Under the pieces are notes generated by a model. That model was given only the letters and a program-made list of their open reading frames with translations. It did not search any database and was not told the origin of the DNA. A DNA stretch of 64,000 bases from Elysia crispata (lineage: Eukaryota > Mollusca > Gastropoda > Plakobranchidae). Shown here piece by piece: positions 38,901-51,575 of the stretch (position 1 is the first letter of the stretch; each line of letters starts with the position of its first letter). A program made the position numbers and the translations under genes. Location of the stretch: NCBI GenBank assembly GCA_033675545.1, contig JAWDGP010007289.1:843501-907500 (forward strand), read 5' to 3'.

Positions 38901-41128
38901 CAGGATATCTTTTTTTTTTTTTGGTGTATTTTAACTTTCAATGTCAGTGAATAGATCCACCATGGTGTGGACTATATAGTCGGGTGCAAATCGTTTGAAT
39001 CCAGAAAGTTTAAATTCTAATACAGTCGAGTCTGCTTATTTCGAAGCGATGCGGATAAAAAAAGGACAATTATCCGAAATTCGAATTATCAGAATACCTA
39101 GAGAAAGAGAGTTAAAAAAATGTCGATGACAGATCAGGATTGCCATACAAGTGTGCAGGGAGGTGGGGGTGGGCCTAACCCCCTTCTATCGTGCAGCCTT
39201 ATTGCAGACTCTTGCCTGTAACGTAGGTGGGCACACACGCATACACACACCAGAATCACTTGCTGCGCGGAGCATAGCACTACATGTACTTTTATTTACA
39301 AGCCTTGAAAAGTTCTTTCAATTTGTTAGAATAAAAAAATCCCGCCAAAATCGCTTCAAATTAACTGGATCCTTATTTCAAAATTCGAAATAACCAATAT
39401 GTTTGAATAAAAAATAGAGAAATATTCGGTAAAATTAAACGTCTTTGAAATATCTAAGAATTCGAACTATCCAGATTAGAATTATTTGAACTCAACTGTA
39501 CTGAAAAGTCAGTTAATTTTTTTAAATATTTGTCTCTTGAAATTATTAAAAAAAAGACATTTCCCAAAGGTTTTAAAATAACCAGACTGGATTGAATGTA
39601 TTTATCTTTTTTAATCCCTTTCTAAAAGGTTAGATATTTTAAAAATAGCCTAAAAACATTTTTTTTTAATTTACAGGAAGGCCGGAATAACTTGTGGGCC
39701 AAAACAAAAGCAGCATTTAAGTATGTTTATGCAAAACATCTCGAGGATGCTGACTGGTTCATGAAAGCTGATGATGATACATATGCAGTTGTAGAAAACT
39801 TGCGTCACTTTCTTTATGATAAATCACCGACAGATCCAGTCTTCTTTGGAAGAAGATTTAAACCAATGGTGAAGCAAGGCTTTATGAGTGGAGGTGCAGG
39901 ATATGTCTTAAGCAAAGAGGCTCTCACTAGATTCATAACCAAAGGTGTTGATAATCCAGAAATATGCCGCATGGGTGGAGGAGGAGCAGAGGACTTGGAG
40001 ATGGGCAGGTGTTTAGAGAGACTTGGCGTGGAAGCTGGCGATTCTAGAGATGAACTGGGTAGAGAGCGCTTCCACCCTTTTATTCCTGAACATCATCTTA
40101 TTCCGGGAATTCTCCCAAAAGATATGTGGTATTGGAAATATAACTACTACCCAGCTAAGCAGGTATTTTGTTCAATTAAATTTCCAATCAAGGTGTTTGC
40201 GCTGCTTTCCTTTTTAATTTATTTTCGTCCTGCAAAGTTTATTGGTAAAGCTTAGTCTTAGTAAGCCAAGACTCATCTTCAAGGTGGCCCACTTGCTCTT
40301 TTCCAGTTAACTTGGAGCAAAATTAAGCACCTTTTAAGTCCTCTAGCTTTGAAATAAAACCCTTTGAACAAAATATTTCTATATTTATTTACTAACGCCT
40401 TTTAAATATTTTATATAAATGGGAGAAAAATGTTCAATCTTAGCAAACATAAATTTGTTAACGCTCGAAAGATAAAGTGATAATTTAATGATTTATTCAT
40501 ATTGTGGGCACGTCTCTGAGGCCTTACACTTTTTAATCTCTCACATGTGTGCAAAAACATCAAATTCATTTTGAGGTTTCTTTAAGAAAATTGTAAAATG
40601 CATTTCAGGGGCAGGAGATTGGGATCAACAGGGTTCAAGCAGCTTGTTAAATAAAGAATAATATTATACTTTTATGAGCACTTATGAATACTAGAGATAA
40701 GATTATAGAATATTCTTCTTTCTCATTTCTTTTAGGGTAAGGACTGTTGCAGTGATTACGCCATCACTTTTCATTATGTTCCTCCAAATATGATGTACGT
40801 ACTGGAGTATTTTGTGTATCATCTGAGACCGTATGGCATTGAAACAGCTAAAGACAGAGTTCCAAAAACTTCCTTTAATAATGAAGGTGTTCCAGCCCAA
40901 AGTAACAAGAGCAGAGAAAGTCGTAAAGAAAAGCTGCTAAATGGAGACAGTGTTAAACTTCAGGAAAGACTAAATTTTGATAAACATGTTGATAAGTTAC
41001 AGCAGGACTCTGAAAAAGCTTATAGTTCTGAAAAAGAACTCCTTGATGCAAAAGTTTTAATACCCAAGACTACAGTGAAGAGTGAAATTGATGAGGATAA
41101 CATGATTGAGAAATCAAAACTCCTCTGA
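35913..41128 (+). CDS. C1GALT1: C1GALT1, core 1 beta-1,3-galactosyltransferase, 4 coding exons
   Basis: Golgi type II membrane enzyme that transfers galactose from UDP-Gal to GalNAc-Ser/Thr, making core 1 (T antigen) O-glycans. Exons: 35913-36138, 36884-37074, 39677-40162, 40736-41128, all GT-AG with matching phases, giving 431 residues. The ATG at 35913 (AAGATGG context) is preferred over one at 35880; a hydrophobic anchor ([18 protein letters not shown]) follows at about residues 11-28. Family blocks are [25 protein letters not shown], the metal-binding DDD (171-173) in [52 protein letters not shown] and [12 protein letters not shown]. Human C1GALT1 has 363 residues. The excess is mainly a C-terminal, charged, Lys/Glu-rich tail of about 90 residues after the conserved YHLRPYG. 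Intron 3 continues open for about 30 codons past 40162, which I read as retained-intron sequence. Two MITEs and a SINE head sit in intron 2. Confidence 0.95.
37190..37270 (-). mobile_element. tRNA-like SINE head
   Basis: On the minus strand, an A-box-like TTGATAGTAAGGTAGTAGATG is followed about 30 bases later by the B-box-like AGAGTTCAAATTCC. A run of T ends it, as a Pol III terminator would. Too diverged to be a working tRNA. It lies in C1GALT1 intron 2. Confidence 0.55.
38205..38890 (+). mobile_element. Complete MITE of the AAGTCAAC family (Tigger-like ends)
   Basis: Terminal inverted repeats begin CAGTGGAATCCACTTGAAGT on the left and read CAGTGGAATCCGCTTAAAGT on the right strand, each flanked by TA, the target duplication of Tc1/mariner-Tigger elements. 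The left end carries three AAGTCAAC words within about 45 bases. The interior has no open frame. It lies in C1GALT1 intron 2 and is the best-preserved copy in the window. Confidence 0.88.
39021..39500. mobile_element. Tigger-like MITE
   Basis: About 480 bases bounded by TACAGTCGAGT on the left and, read on the minus strand, TACAGTTGAGT on the right. Subterminal words such as TTCGAATTATC on the left and GAATTCGAACTATC on the right are typical of Tigger ends. It holds no transposase and differs in sequence from the AAGTCAAC family. Confidence 0.75.
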
Positions 41129-41268
41129 TAATTTTCTTTAAAAAAAAAGAAAGATTAAAAGTATCTTTTAATAATATTGTTGTTTGATGCACAGCATCTC
41201 TGTTTGTTACAAAACGCACATTTTGAAATTTGTGATCTGAGAGCTAATGACTAGTCAAAAAATCATTT

Positions 41269-41274
41269 AATAAA
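41269..41274 (+). promoter_or_regulatory. Likely poly(A) signal of C1GALT1
   Basis: AATAAA about 140 bases after the stop codon at 41128 and before the MITE at 41344. Other AATAAA words occur further down, so longer 3' ends are possible. Confidence 0.5.
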
Positions 41275-41343
41275 TAGTATCTTGTATCTATGTCACAGTT
41301 GGCTATGTATGATGTTCATGTCTCATTTTTTTTTTAATCTTAC

Positions 41344-42212
41344 TACAATAGAATCCGCTTGAAGTCAACACCTCACTGCAGTCCTGTTTTTTTCCTTCTT
41401 TGTTTAAGTAACTGATTTTCTGATAAAGTCAACGGCTTGGGTACACTTTTGCTTAAAGTCAACACCTCGTGGTGGATGGGAAAAAGTGAAATCATATAGG
41501 CGGGTTCAGGTTAGGGATGTCTGTACAGGATATAGCTCTTTGTTTGTAAACCCAATACAGTCATTAAGTGATTGTGGATTATTAGCATGCACTACAAGGC
41601 TTAGCTGAGTTAGTTTGGTCTTGCGCGGTTGTGATAGTACTGTAACAAAGAAGGGTGTGTCGGGCATTGGCCGGATGGAGGCTGTGAGTGTCTAGATTAG
41701 ACCTAACTTGCAATTGGCTCGCATCATTTGTGGCAAACAGTGCAGTGTCTTCTCCCCACTGCCACTCCCCACATCCTTTTCAGAGCCTCCAATAATGCTA
41801 AACATTTTTTTTGTTAAATCAGGCCATTTTTTTTGTTTGTTTTGTTTTGCGGAGGGGTGAAAACAAAACGAAAGTCTCAAGCCCATACTAAAAGAGGGTA
41901 AAGTTAAAAAAACTATAGCAAGAATTGTAGGTATGTACGCATATTTTGTGTAGTACATCAATTTGTTTAAATAAACCTCTTTTCGGACTTAGTGTGGTTT
42001 TCTGTTTGCCTAAATAACTTGCATAATTTTTTATTTATCACACTGTAGCCATAGTATAAGTAAAGGAATGAAGACATTGCAAAGGAAGACCATTGTCAAT
42101 AGTAACGAAACGGAGGCAAACTACTTTTAGACTTGTTTCCTAGAAATGGATAAAGTCAACACTTTTTTTTGGTTCCAAGGTGTTGACTTTACATCCTTTG
42201 GTTGATCTTGTA
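41344..42212 (+). mobile_element. Second copy of the AAGTCAAC MITE family
   Basis: Begins TACAATAGAATCCGCTTGAA and follows the 38205 copy through GATTTTCTGATAAAGTCAAC, AAACCCAATA and GGTTCCAAGGTGTTGACTTT. It is longer internally. Its right terminal repeat has diverged after GTTGACTTTA, so the right end is approximate. Confidence 0.78.
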
Positions 42213-42324
42213 TATTACAATTCACAAAAGGGGCAAGAATATAGGGTTGTAAAGCAAATTGTCAAATGAATGAATTTGATCTGATTTTAGTTTTTAATCA
42301 TATATAGACTTTTTATTTATCTTT

Positions 42325-42344
42325 GATATATATATATATATATT
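42325..42344. repeat. (AT)n microsatellite
   Basis: Short AT run of about ten units. Confidence 0.85.
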
Positions 42345-43799
42345 ATGTGTGTGAAAAAATTTATACATTAAAACTTTTTATTATCTCAATTTCCAAATCA
42401 TGGTTTTTTTTTTTCGTTACATCTGATTCAAATAGTAATTTCTTTTTGCACACAAGATCCAACTTGAAATTGTAAAATGACAATTTCATATCATGTAAGG
42501 AGATGAGTGGCATATTGCATCATAGTTTTCTCTTAAATCATGATTGTTATTTTGTTTGTTGTTGTTTTTGTTTTTTTACATAATAATTAATGTATACTTA
42601 AAAAAACATGTCTTATTCTATATAACTTCAAGTAATTACTCATTTATTTTTATGTTAATTCTCTTTCAAAGAAACTCTTGTGAATCAAAATATAATACCT
42701 AATCAAACAACAAAGATAAGAGAGGGTTATTTCCCTCAATGGTGGTTGGTTATCACTCTTTTTTTTTTCCTTTCTTATAACATCAACATTAAAGTTGATA
42801 TAAAATTAATATGTGAATTGAATACCAATGCTCTGTCTGAATCATTTTAGTTAATGAAATAAAAATAGATCTTTCAGTTAGCCGCAAAATAAGGCAGTTG
42901 TTTGGTTTGTTTTATCAGATTTGGCCTCAAAGATTAACCACACACAACCTTGGGAGGTTTGCCACTATTATGTAAAAGGTTTCACTTTGGCAATGTAAAA
43001 AATCTAGTGGGGGATTTGGAATGATTACACTCAGCACAATTCTTATTTCACTGACAAGGGATTTTTATTTTAATTTAGAAACAAATGACCTTGTGTAGCT
43101 TTTGCATTATTTTTATGGTTTTACTTCATATGTTTTAATAAAGGAAAGGCTATTTCAGGTATTTTTGATACAAACAATTTTTAGTGTGTGAAACATAGGA
43201 TCTCTATAGTGCTTAATTTACCCATGTATATAACTTTGTAACAAATTACATTTGTAAGCTTATTTTAGCTTAGAAAATTTATGTGATTTCTTGTAAATAA
43301 ATACTAGATATCTCCTTTACGAAAAGAAAAAACTAGAAATATGGATTTATATTCCATCTTACTTTCAGTTTTTAGTTAATATGACAATAGACCTATATTA
43401 CACAACATATTGATATCATGCAATTGGTTTACTTTCATAAGTGACAATAATGCGTGAATTCTTAAATGTTGTTTTTTTAAGTCATTGTTTCCTTAAAAAT
43501 AATGAGTGTGTGTGACATTCCTGACAACTGATTTTAACCTGTTTTGTACTTTTAATGAAATGCTCAACTGCATTTTTTGGTTTGTCTCAATTGTATGCTA
43601 GGAATCACAAAATCATTGTTTATGTATAAAAATAATGGTGCTATAATTGCTCATCCCCAACTTTTACTTTTTAGTTTGTATTACAGCAAGTTAATCAATG
43701 CATGAAGAATATTGATCCTGAAACACCTCATTTGATCTAGTTATGTGTTTCAACTATTGCCTTGTAAGCGCTCAAAATAATAGACACATGACATGTTTC

Positions 43800-44224
43800 A
43801 ATTTATCACAGTATGTGGGAAAATGCTTTTATCTGGACTCAAACGAGAAATCTTATCATCATCCTTAACCATTTTAGAAAGCTTGTACTATCAAGAAGAA
43901 AAAGAAAGAAAAGAAAGATGCTCTCAAGTGCTTGGTCTATAAAGCATTTGAAACACTTGAGTGCTAAAGTAAAATCCAAGTCAGTTTAAAGAATGCTGGA
44001 TTTTGTAGAGTTGTGTGATAGGGTTGAATTGGGAACTTTCCTTAGAGTATGATTTATTTTTAATTTATCACAGTATGTGGGAAAGTGCTTTTATCTGGAC
44101 TCATACGAGAAATCTTATCATCATCCTTAACCATTTTAGAAAGCTTGTACTATCAAAAAGAAAAGAAAGATGCTCTCAACTGCCTGGTCTATAAAGCATT
44201 TGAAACACTTGAGTGCTAAAGTAA
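43800..44224 (+). repeat. Local direct duplication, two copies of about 165 bases
   Basis: Copy 1 (43800-43972) and copy 2 (44062-44224) both start AATTTATCACAGTATGTGGG and end GAGTGCTAAAGTAA. They differ by a few substitutions and by about ten bases in a purine tract (GAAGAAAAAGAAAG...). An 89-base spacer separates them. No transposon-like ends are visible, so this is a segmental duplication. Confidence 0.92.
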
Positions 44225-45030
44225 TGGTGGAATTTGGTCCCCATTTGGCCAATGATTACCTTTTATAAGCAGTGTGATAATAATCTTTAACTGGCTTTAA
44301 AAGCAGCAGTCAAACTGGGGTCGAATTTTGACCTGATATTACTCTGAAAAGAAGCCTGAATTTGAACTTATTTTACTTAAGTAGTTAAACATAATCTAAC
44401 TCTGAGAAGGGCGAAAACATTTGTAATGAATTTGAATCCAGTTCGAAAAATTTGTTCAGCAACCAATTTCTTTTATTCCAACTTTTTTTTTTTAGCAAGA
44501 GTAAATGTTTTTAAATTTGTATTTGAGAACAACACAGATACTTGCAATGCAATTTTTACCAAAAATGTAGATTGTGTTCCATGGATTATGTGATTTTGTT
44601 GGGAATTTTAATTATACAATTTCTTACAGCACCATACATATAGGACTGATTATTTTTGCAACATAATCCCTTGCCATAAATAGACGGTTTTTCATTCCAA
44701 TCATAGTGATTTATTTATGCTTTGAAGTTTATTTATATGCAAATTATGTTAATATGAAACACAAGCGGAAAGATTTTGATTTAAGTTTAGAATTTACGAT
44801 TTTTAAAGACTGTCAGGAAAGTCTAACTTTTTTTTCAGTATTACTGAATGATTACAAATACAATAAGCTTAAAGAATTTTGCAACCTTCTTTTCTCTGGT
44901 TTTATGTTATGTTTGATGATGTTATTATTTTGCTCATACAGGTATTTTTAAAACTACATTTTAATCTTTACTCATAATGAAAAGTATGCTCTTCATGAAA
45001 AAAAAATATTTTTATGTGTTCAATAAGTAT

Positions 45031-45400
45031 TGATGTATGGATGCGAAGCCTGGACAATTACAAAATAGCTACAAAAGAAACTGGAGGAAACAGAAATGTG
45101 ATTCTGAAGGAGAATGCTAAGAATCTCATCGACTGAAAATAAATGAAAAGAAAGAGTGACACAACAAGATCACTTAGAATTAGAATACATAAACACAACC
45201 TTTTTGGCCACGTTATGAGAAGAGAAAAACTGAAATGATCAAAGAAAAATACAACAAGGGAAAACAGAGAGAAAAGATTTTGAATAGATGAACAAAGTGA
45301 CTAGATATAGGTTGAAAGACAGATGAACTTAAAGCAACAAGGGATCAAAATGTGTGGAATGTCATGTTTGCCTCTGTTAAAGAGCAGGATTAATAAGACC
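45031..45400 (+). mobile_element. LINE 3' relic, heavily decayed
   Basis: A frame beginning near 45031 reads VLMYGCEAWTITK, then RRMLRISSTENK and, after a frame change, HLFGHVMRREK. These are words from the C-terminal region after the reverse transcriptase in RTE-like and related LINEs. Several stops interrupt it. It is a different family from the LINE at 33.7-35.2 kb. Confidence 0.75.
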
Positions 45401-46387
45401 TGTTGTAGCTAGTTCTAGCACAAGAAGTACATATAACTAGTGCTCTAGCTATTGCAACAATGGCAGTTATCTATTTCTCCTTTTACTGGCATTGGGTGCT
45501 ACTGCATCTGCTTTTTCTGCTCATCTCCCTTTAGTTTTAATTAGTCTTTAATTTATGCCTTCTCCTCAGATGAAATATTTTTTTTATGTACAGGTATCAA
45601 AGTTAAAATTTTATTCATTTTATCTATTGTTTTTGTTTTAATAACCAAAAATTTTTGTTCCTCCTCCTCGAGAAAACATGCATAATAATTTTTTGTAATA
45701 ATTAAAGCATTCCTGTTTTTTGTTTTTTTTTAATTTTTAGTATTAGTTAAAAATAATGTTTTTGTACTAATTTAGTTCACCACTTTTCTACCACTCTTTT
45801 TATAGTCTATATAGGTGATTCAGTTGTAAAAAGAAATAGTGTAAAAAAAAGTCCTTTATTTATTGTAGGATTGGCTGGTTGTGTGGGTTGCTCATTGATT
45901 ATTTTACTGATAAGTATCCTTGTTATATCAATGCTCTGTGCCTTTTGATGAGTTCAAATGTAAATGTTTAATTATTGCATATTAATGCACTGTATGATAT
46001 AGTATACGATAAAATAGATTAACTGTATTCCCACTTCATATGGATTTTTTTGTTGGTTTGAACTCATTGGTTCATGAAATATCTGATTAAATGCTCTAAT
46101 GAAAAGGGTATTGCCATGATTTTATTCTGTTGTATAAGTCTTTTCTCTCCTTTATAATTTTGCTCGTTTTATTTCATTTTTGTTACTCAGCAGTTGTTTT
46201 GTTTTTTTTTTTTTTTGGTTGTGTCAGTTGCAGCAACTTGATTTCAAGTGGATTATGGATTTCTAATATTTCATACCAATACTCAAATAATTATACCCCC
46301 TTCCCCATGCAGATAAGGTATTTGTCACAATGTATTTTATCGCCCACAGAACGTTTTCATTGCTTTAGGTTAATACCAAAACGTGAG

Positions 46388-46412
46388 ATTAATAATGATG
46401 ATGATGATAATA
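46388..46412. repeat. (ATG)n short microsatellite
   Basis: About five ATG/GAT units within AATAAT-rich sequence. Confidence 0.7.
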
Positions 46413-49400
46413 GTAAAAATAGTATTACAAAAGTGACGATAGGAATAACATTGATGATATTGAGATTCCACAAGACTTACATAAAATCAATGCAACTGTA
46501 AATAGTTTTGAATATACATTAATGAACTAAATTTTTGTGAATATTCCCCCTACCTCCATTTACGTAATATAATCATTTATACAACAGTATATTCTTTCTA
46601 CCCATCGATGACACATAGCAATAATAATTATCAGGAAGACGATGATACTATGATTGATAGTGATAATGATACTGGGATTTGGCAAGATCATGTCATTTGA
46701 TGTATTTGTCTATGAGCAAATTGGATCTATCACTGGACTTTATTCTTTCAAAGTTTATGAATATTTCTCTCACTTCCATCTCAGGAATTTAATGATTTGC
46801 AAAAAATATTAACACCTGTAGCCTTTCTCCTCAAGGATGAGACTGTAAAATTTATCACTTTTCTCTGCAAAGTCACCTTAATTTTGTTTTGTTTTTTAAC
46901 CTAGAATTACAATCTTGGTAGAAATTAGTTTTGATTATTTGAGTAACATAGAATTATTCATGAACTGTTTGAAGTTGATATTGCCGATATTTTGACTTAG
47001 TGATATAGGTTAATTGTTTCCCTCAATCAATTGTCAAAGAAATAATTGGATGGATTGAATCTGTTACTGCTTAATCACTCAAGTAAAATGCACCCTAGGA
47101 GATACTTAACTACCTGACACAAATTTACATGGACATTGGTAAGTTTGACAATTTTTTTTTTAAGTTCAAATCTTTAAACTTCCAAACTTCTCATTCCTGA
47201 ATATTATTATTTCAAGTGCAAAGCTAATTTAAGAAAAACTAGAATATTTATCCTTTTCTGATAGTGAAAGATTCAACTCTCAAAAGAAAGTGCTTGTTAT
47301 GAAAATCAGACATGGTCTGAGAAATGAGTTTTCATGCTAACAATTTTCAATGGAAAGTATCGAAAATCTTTCAGAAGTGCATATTTTCTTGTCCTTCAAA
47401 ATGGTGAAGTTATTGAATAAAGATAAGCTACACACATATCAATTTTACTTGATTTTTGCTGCTATTGAGTAAATTAAAAAGACTGGTTTTACTTTCCACT
47501 TAATTTTGACTCTTAGAAAAAGGTTGGTTGCGTGAAAAAACAAGTTCCAGTCTTTTCCCTCTGTTATTTTTCCTCCCTCAATTATCCTTTGAGTGTTGCT
47601 GTAAGTAGTTCAAAGTCAGTGTGCCATCTGGCCAATCTTTTTAGCGTTGAAAACCGAAAATTTTGTGAGATTTTGCATAAGTGATGCTGTAGAATTCAAA
47701 TCTGATTTTAGCAACTTTTATAAAAATTTGTTGTAAATATATTTGGAATTTTTAACTTTAGTCTATGCTTTTGTTAGGTTGTCTGCCTGCTAACATCTAT
47801 GAGCTGCAGTCAAATAATTTGAACAAAAAAAAACATAGAAGTAGCTTTACCTTTCATAAAATCCAAATCATCAAGAATGGGCAGTAAAAATAAGAATGTG
47901 AATGGATGAAAATTTGACGCTTTGTTTGAAGTTTTAAGAGATTTTAGAATCAGGCTTATTCCACTTATTTTAAAAATAAAAAAATTATTTTTTTTTGGCT
48001 ACGTTCCCTTAGTCTTTAGTAAGAATGGTAGAGCTGGGCTACAGAGATCAGAAAGAAGTATTTGTGTGGTGAGAAAATAAAAGTGGATTGCGGATTTAAA
48101 AGCTATGTTATTTGATGCGATAAGACTAGTTTTAAAACATTGAAAAAATCTAAACTCCAAAGCAAACAATGCTAATGCATATGTATTTTTTAATTAAAAT
48201 TAAAATATTAGTTATGTTTCATTATTTACACAAAATTAGCTATGTGCAGAATTATAAGAGGATGATCATATTTATTTTTGCTTACTAACTTCAGTTTACC
48301 CAGGTATATCTGGTAGTTGCAATGTTTCTGCGACTCAGGACTAACAAGAAGGAAGTGAATATGAATATATTTTGTTGATGTCTTGTTAAACTAAAGAGTG
48401 CAGGTCTTTTCACAAAGAATAATTATTACATGTTACACCAAATACTCAGCAACACCTTACATTATGTGAACTTGAGATTTTATATGCATGCATATCAAAA
48501 ACAATTTAAGACACACCAAGTGTAATTCAACATTGACATGCCCACATGTGTATTGAATGTGTTAAGCAACAAGGCATCACCCTATCTGGTATAAAGTTCT
48601 TATGCATCTTCTTTTATTAATAATTACCAGCAATTGTTGCATGCGTTACTTGAAGATGATTTCTGCAAAATAAAGATATCTTCATATATGTTTATTCAAA
48701 GCCATGACTGCTATTTTAATGTTTCTCATGGTGTGGTTGTCTTTAAATACATATAAAAATGTATCATTTACATTTCATTTAATTTTATCTCCTTTCATTT
48801 CTAAAAATAGTTTAAGTTGAAAATTTTTCATCATGCAAAGCAGTTGAAAAAGTCATTTTCATCAATTTTTATTCTTTACTTCCATTTTCAAAGTAATAAA
48901 CTTGTGAGTTTATTATGTAATAATAGGAAATTATTTCAAACTAAGTTTAGGTTGAAACCGGTTAAGGTTTTTAAAGAGAAGACTCCTTTTTTGTTGTCAG
49001 TAAAGATATAAGAATTTGTTCAAAAACAAAACATAAAAAATTGGAAGCACATAATTCACATCAAAAGAAAATTAACATATTTTTCTTTATTTCAATTTAT
49101 AATAAGAGTGATTTTCAAAGTGCTAGTTTATAAGAATGAAAATTCTGTTTATACCAGATTTGCGCTGTACCATTTATCACATTACAAGAAATTAGTGTAT
49201 TTTTTTTGTTAAATTAAAAAAAGTTCAAGAAAACTGATGTTGATAGTACCACCACCAGTTCATTATAAAATAAAAAAAATAGTTTAAGTATATCATTGAA
49301 AATAATGTAAAATATCTGCTTATATAAAGAGTTTGTAAAAGTTTCATCAAATTATCCCATATTCAATAGGGTTCATGTGTACAAATATATAATTTTTTAC

Positions 49401-50665
49401 ATGTAAAAAGAAAGGCTCATACTGCATGAGAAGGATAACATTGGTCATCATTGCATAGTGTTTTAAATTTTCAAAGAGTTATTTCATATTTGCAAGACAA
49501 TTCTTTCACGACCACAGGAAAATGAAGAGTTGTAGGATTGTGGAGAGAGATCTTTGAAACTAAAAGTAAAAGAGAAATGACAATGTTTTCAAAAGAAAGA
49601 AACTTTTGTAGATCCTTTCAAAAACTCATTATCATGTAAGTTCATATGAATTCCAGTAATGGAGTGAATTTTCAGGCGTTTTTATTCATACCTACATAGG
49701 TTTATAAATGTATTACTTAAGAGTGTTCAGAAGATTTTTTTAACCAATTGGGTAAATACAAAATAAGCTGTTTTCCAGTATTGCTCCATTTACATTATTA
49801 AGTATTTTTTTAGAATTGCTCAATTTTTTAAATCCAGAAATAATGTAAATCATACTCTACTTTTTCACATCAACATTTTTCTTAAAATTAAACTTGCCAA
49901 CAGATTTTAACAAAAACTCGAGAATTAAACCTACTAAAATTTATGCTTCAACAGAGGATTGCTTGGTATTAGTTACGTTAACAAAATAATTCACAATCAC
50001 CAGTAAAATACTTTTATAAATATGTAACAGCAGGTTTAAAATTACCACCAACAAGGAAAAGAAGATTTTAGCTTTCAAATGTTTCAGAAATATAAGTGAT
50101 GAAAGTATTTTAATTCAATATTGGAAACTCGTACGAGCTGATATTTCCATGGAAGAAAAAGTCAAGATTCTTACAAGCAGTTGAGAGTATTTAAAACGCA
50201 AATATTGTCATGGATTCAATAATCTACTTCTACAGGATGTAAATTTATCCGAACGATTTTTAGTGCATTTCAAAATTAAATGGACAAGAACAGTGGTATA
50301 CCAAGCCTTATTAATATTATGAAGGCAATACTATTTTAAGATTACAATATTCATTGAAAGAAAAATTATTTTCATTTGGATAATGTCTATTTGGTGAAAT
50401 ATTATTTTAGGATTAAAATCACATATTATATATCAAGAGGCCAGATATAAAAGATACAACTCATGTCAAACATACTCTATGCTAGTGGTTTCCATCAGAT
50501 TGCTTTTAAAAAATAATATAAAATAAAAATTGTGTTGATATTTGGCCTATTTAAAAAAAAAAAATATGCTGCTATGAACTAATATACACTTACATATATT
50601 ATATAAACCCAATATGAAAAAAAAAAATTAAAAATACTGCTTAGGGCCAAACAATATTTTATATA

Positions 50666-51575
50666 TACAGTTAGACCCGCCAAACTGGGAAATTCGAAAT
50701 CAGGAAAGAATTTGGGAAACGGAATTATACTGTATAAAATCATTGCTAAATCGGGAAATGTTACCCATTTAAATGGGAAAAATATTCCAGTTGGCTTCAT
50801 CAAAATGAAATGTTGAGAGCAGATTGTTTGTTTTATTCACTTGTGAAACGCGCATCTCTCACATAGTATGAATGAATAAACATACAGGTGGTCAATAACA
50901 AATTTTCCTGGGCTTAGGCGCCATTAATCAGGCCTTTTTATGTTACTAAGGTAAGTAGGCATGTTAGGAAAATGGTGTCGTGATGTCTACCTGCCAGGTT
51001 GTGGACTTCACAGTCCACTTAATTCTAGGTAGATATTGATAGAGCTAGTGTTTGTTCTAACAGGTAATCTTGTGGTTGTGAGCAGTGGCCAGACTCATGC
51101 AAACACTATGGTCACTTGATCAGAAGACGTGTTGCTTTTGTTTGTCTAATAAAATTTGATATTGAGTGCATAGCTGTGCCGTCAAGCACGTGTAAAAGGG
51201 TTGCTTAAATTTGTACTTTTAATTCATTGATCAACGCTCGATGTAAAAGATGACCAGCAAGAAAAAAGTCAACTTGTCTATTGATGATAAACTAAAAGTG
51301 TTGCAAGCTTTTGAAACACCAGGAGTAATAATAATGAAATTTGCTGATCATTTTGATATATCCAAGTCTCAAATCGGGAGTATAAAGCAAAGCAAGGAAT
51401 TACTGAGACAGCTACAGCATTTGCTACGCATTTTGGGCAAGAAAAGAAAAAAGTATCAGGAGAAAAATGATGTTGGAGGTGCTTTTTACATACACCAGGA
51501 AATCGAGAAAACACAGATTTTCGAGAAAAGAAGTCTCCTCCTCAAATATCCCCATAAAGAGCGAGTCTGACTGTA
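50666..51575 (+). mobile_element. Internally deleted Tigger/pogo element
   Basis: Left end TACAGTTAGACCCGC and right end, on the minus strand, TACAGTCAGACTCGC form terminal inverted repeats flanked by TA. The 910-base body keeps the start of a transposase gene but none of the DDE domain. This is the structure of a non-autonomous deletion derivative. Confidence 0.85.
51250..51570 (+). CDS. Truncated Tigger transposase N-terminus (psq-type HTH)
   Basis: A 106-residue open frame inside the element at 50666-51575. Residues 1-50 (MTSKKKVNLSIDDKLKVLQA, then KFADHFDISKSQIGSIKQSK) match the psq/CENP-B N-terminal helix-turn-helix found in Tigger and CENP-B transposases. The remaining half (GKKRKKYQEKNDVGGAFYIH onwards) is read from sequence joined by the internal deletion and from the right terminal repeat. 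If expressed it would be a DNA-binding-only peptide without catalysis. No evidence of expression is visible. Confidence 0.6.
   Translation: MTSKKKVNLSIDDKLKVLQAFETPGVIIMKFADHFDISKSQIGSIKQSKELLRQLQHLLRILGKKRKKYQEKNDVGGAFYIHQEIEKTQIFEKRSLLLKYPHKERV

Noticed and set aside
39692-40255. C1GALT1 exon 3 frame continuing past 40162 into a hydrophobic tail
   Set aside because: The GT donor at 40163 has the right phase to join the conserved [14 protein letters not shown] exon at 40736. The extra frame is retained intron.
46130-46501. 123-codon plus-strand frame in the gene desert
   Set aside because: Composition is dominated by T-rich (Phe/Leu/Ile) and AT-rich codons, and nothing is recognisable.
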